DNA from: Pontederia crassipes
Taxonomy: Eukaryota > Streptophyta > Magnoliopsida > Commelinales > Pontederiaceae
DNA length: 64,000 nt
Direction of reading: 5' to 3'
NCBI GenBank assembly: GCA_030549335.1
Contig: CM060198.1
Location: 38,945,853 to 39,009,852 of the forward strand
Numbering within the stretch: the stretch's first letter is position 1; every line of letters begins with the position of its first letter. Positions 62,097 to 64,000 of the stretch are shown here, in pieces. The position numbers were made by a program, and so were the translations under genes. Below the pieces are notes generated by a model, which was not told where the DNA came from, did not search any database, and saw nothing but the letters and a program-made list of their open reading frames with translations.

Positions 62097-64000
62097 CAAC
62101 CTTTGGGTATCCTAAGAGGTGATAGATCCTTAGAACTTTAACTCTATTTCCAACCGAAGTTGAACCGTTACAATCAATGATAAAGCTCTTCGAGATTAGA
62201 GTCTTAGAGTAAGGTTCAAACCACTAAGTTATAGATACTTATTACTACCTTTGGGTATCCCAAGAGGTGATAGATCCTTAGAACTTTAACTCTATTTCCA
62301 ACCGAAGTTGAACCGTTACAATCAATGATAAAGCTCTTGGGGATTAGAGTCTTGGAGTATGGTTCAAACCACTAAGTTATAGATACTTATTACAACCATT
62401 GGGTATCCAAAGAGGTGATAGATCCTTAGAACTTTAACTCTATTTCTAACCGAAGTCAAACCGTTACAATCAATGATAAAGCTCTTGGGGATTAGAGTCT
62501 TAGAGTACGGTTCAAACCACTAAGTTATACATACTTATTACAACCTTTGGGTATCCTAAGAGGTGATAGATCCTTAGAACTTTAACTCTATTTCCAACCG
62601 AAGTTGAACCGTTACAATCAATGATAAAGCTCTTGGGGATTAGAGTCTTGAAGTATGGTTCAAACCACTAAGTTATAGATACTTATTACAACCTTTGGGT
62701 ATCCAAAGAGATGATAGATCCTTAGAACTTTAACTCTATTTCCAACCGAAGTCAAACCATTACAATCAATGATAAAGCTCTTGGGGATTATAGTTTTAGA
62801 GTAAGGTTCAAACCACTAAGTGATAGATACTTATTACGACCTTTGGTTATCCCAAGAGGTGATAGATCCTTAGAACCTTAACTGTATTTCCAACCGAAGT
62901 TGAACCGTTACAATCAATGATAAAGCTCTTGGGGATTAGTGTCTTAGAGTGAGGTTCAAACCACTAAGTCATAGAAACTTATTACGACCTTTGGGTATCC
63001 TAAGAGGTGGTAGATCCTTAGAACTTTAACTCTATTTCCAACCGAAGTTGAACCGTTACAATCAATAATAAAGCTCTTGGGGATTAGAGTCTTAGAGTAA
63101 GGTCCAAACCACTAAGTTATAGATACTTATTGCAACCTTTGGGTATCCCAAGAGGTGATAGATCCTTAGAACTTTAACTCTATTTCCAACCGAAGTCAAT
63201 CCGTTGCAATCAACGATAAAGCACTTGGGGATTAGAGTCTTAGAGTAAGGTTCAAACCACTAACTTATAGATACTTATTACGACCTTTGGGTATCCCAAG
63301 AGGTGATAGATCCTTAGAACCTTAAGTCTATTTCCAACCGAAGTTGAACCGTTACAATCAATGATAAAGCTCTTGGGGATTAGAGTCTTAGACTAAGGTT
63401 CAAACCACTAAGTTATAGATACTTATTACTACCTTTGGGTATCCCAAGAGGTGATAGATCCTTAGAACTTTAACTTTATTTCCAACCGAAGTTGAACCGT
63501 TACAATCAATGCTAAAGCTCTTGGGGATTCGAGTCTTAGAGTAAGGTTCAAACCACTAAGTTATAGATACTTATTACAACCTTTGGGTATCCAAAGAGGT
63601 GATAGATCCTTAGAACTTTAACTCTATTTCCAACCGAAGTTGAACCGTTACAATCAATGCTAAAGCTCTTGGAGATTAGAGTCTTAGAGTAAGGTTGAAA
63701 CCATTAAGTTATAGATACTTATTACAACCTTTGGGTATCCCAAGAGGTGATAGATCCTTAGAACTTTAACTCTATTTCCAACCGAAGTTGAACCGTTACA
63801 ATCAATGATAAAGCTCTTGGGGATTAGAGTCTTAGAGCAAGGTTCAAACCACTAAGTTATAGATACTTAACACAACCTTTGGGTATCCTAAGAGGTGATA
63901 GATCCTTAGAACTTTAACTCTATTTCCAACCGAAGTTGAACCGTTACAATCAATGATAAAGCTCTTGGGGATTCGAGTCTTAGAGTAAGGTTCAAACCAC

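Larger units (their letters stand above)
1..64000 (+). repeat. 148-bp satellite DNA array filling the whole window
   Basis: The same monomer recurs head to tail from end to end; the landmark TACAACC starts at 3, 151, 299 and 447, exactly 148 bp apart, and the spacing holds except at small indels. About 432 monomers are present, all in one orientation. Every monomer carries stop codons in all frames, and because 148 is not divisible by 3 a reading frame passes through all three phases and is soon stopped, so there is no coding content. Monomers differ mostly by point changes at a limited set of recurring positions. I infer a centromeric or pericentromeric satellite from the array size, near-nucleosomal monomer and higher-order structure; the sequence alone does not prove centromere function. 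No transposon, unique spacer or strand switch was seen. The species is not identifiable; a plant is plausible but unproven. Confidence 0.97.
57901..64000 (+). repeat. Right-end local repeat system (4, 12 and 17 monomer spacings)
   Basis: A marker set recurs: AATAATTGATAG (58256, 60111, 60700), a 3-bp loss giving CAATCAATAAAGC (near 58172, 60027, 60614), ATGTTATAGTTAC, TTGGTTATGCC, CAATTAATG, AGGTGGTAGATCC (58851, 61295, 63005, with an older copy at 55905), and GATCGATCC followed by AACTTTATTTCC. A 4-monomer unit is duplicated at about 59973-61150 (offset 589 bp, 4 x 148 minus 3). A longer match of about 1.3 kb, 57.9-59.2 to 60.35-61.67 kb, has offset 2444 bp, which equals 17 x 148 less one 66-bp and two 3-bp deletions. 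The step from 61295 to 63005 is 1710 bp, or 12 monomers minus 66. Near the right edge CAATGCTAAAGC is doubled in adjacent monomers (about 63507 and 63655). Confidence 0.8.

Noticed and set aside
1..64000. CRISPR-like array of repeats and spacers
   Set aside because: The repeats are contiguous 148-bp monomers with variation throughout; there are no short constant repeats separated by unrelated spacers, and no associated genes.
1..64000. tRNA, 5S rRNA or other RNA gene as the origin of the monomer
   Set aside because: I looked for the tRNA B-box type GGTTCNANNCC. GGTTCAAACC resembles it in every monomer, but there is no A-box at the right distance, no cloverleaf and no terminator, so it is noted only as a chance likeness.
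1..64000. Telomere-type or other microsatellite tracts
   Set aside because: No runs of TTAGGG, TTTAGGG or related short repeats were found; TTAG words in the monomer are isolated.
1..64000. Assignment to a named satellite family or species
   Set aside because: Monomers of about 145-150 bp occur in several plant and animal lineages and I do not recognise this sequence. A database search with the monomer at 56031-56178 would decide it.
49176..64000. Decayed transposon as the source of the right-hand variants
   Set aside because: Every variant segment still aligns to the 148-bp monomer over its full length; the differences are point changes and small indels only.

Overview
The whole 64-kb window is one tandem satellite DNA array. 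A monomer of 148 bp (about 36% GC by hand count of the consensus) is repeated head to tail about 432 times in one orientation, from the first base to the last. I found no unique DNA, transposon, inversion, RNA gene or credible protein-coding gene. The longest reading frame is 67 codons and is an accident of a deletion inside a monomer. An array of this size, with a monomer close to the length of DNA wrapped on a nucleosome core and with higher-order structure, points to a eukaryotic chromosome and most likely a centromeric or pericentromeric block. A plant is plausible, but nothing in the sequence fixes the lineage and I do not recognise the monomer as a named family.

The structure lies above the monomer. 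Monomers fall into linked-variant classes, and the order of those classes recurs over long distances, so the array is built from long higher-order repeats (HORs) that have themselves been duplicated. Going left to right: HOR A (about 299-10362; period 5180 bp, or 35 monomers, shrinking to 4884 bp, or 33 monomers, by loss of two). HOR B (about 8132-13759; two adjacent copies at 2814 bp, or 19 monomers, nested in the end of A). HOR C (about 13310-24064; offset 5770 bp, or 39 monomers, falling to 36). HOR D (about 24030-31566; offset 3691 bp, or 25 monomers, rising to 26). Then a mosaic of alternating C-type and D-type blocks (31567-42604), a short transition (42605-43754), and HOR G (about 43755-49175; offset 2665 bp, or 18 monomers, two copies that look identical by eye over most of their length).

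From about 49.2 kb to the right edge the array changes character. Long HORs give way to less ordered monomers with more private substitutions and indels, overlaid with shorter repeats: a 10-monomer echo at 52-54 kb, a two-monomer duplication marked by a 4-bp insertion at 55.2-55.5 kb, and a local system at 57.9-63.4 kb with 4-, 12- and 17-monomer spacings and 82-bp truncated monomers.

Inside the monomer there are three short dyads (TTC(C)AAC-CGAA-GTTGAA, ACTCT-T-AGAGT and GGTT-NN-AACC) and an 8-bp direct repeat that has acted as a slippage site. No CENP-B-box match was seen. The main interest is the evolutionary record: nested unequal exchanges whose breakpoints and scars can be read directly. 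All comparisons were made by eye, so identities and block edges are approximate.
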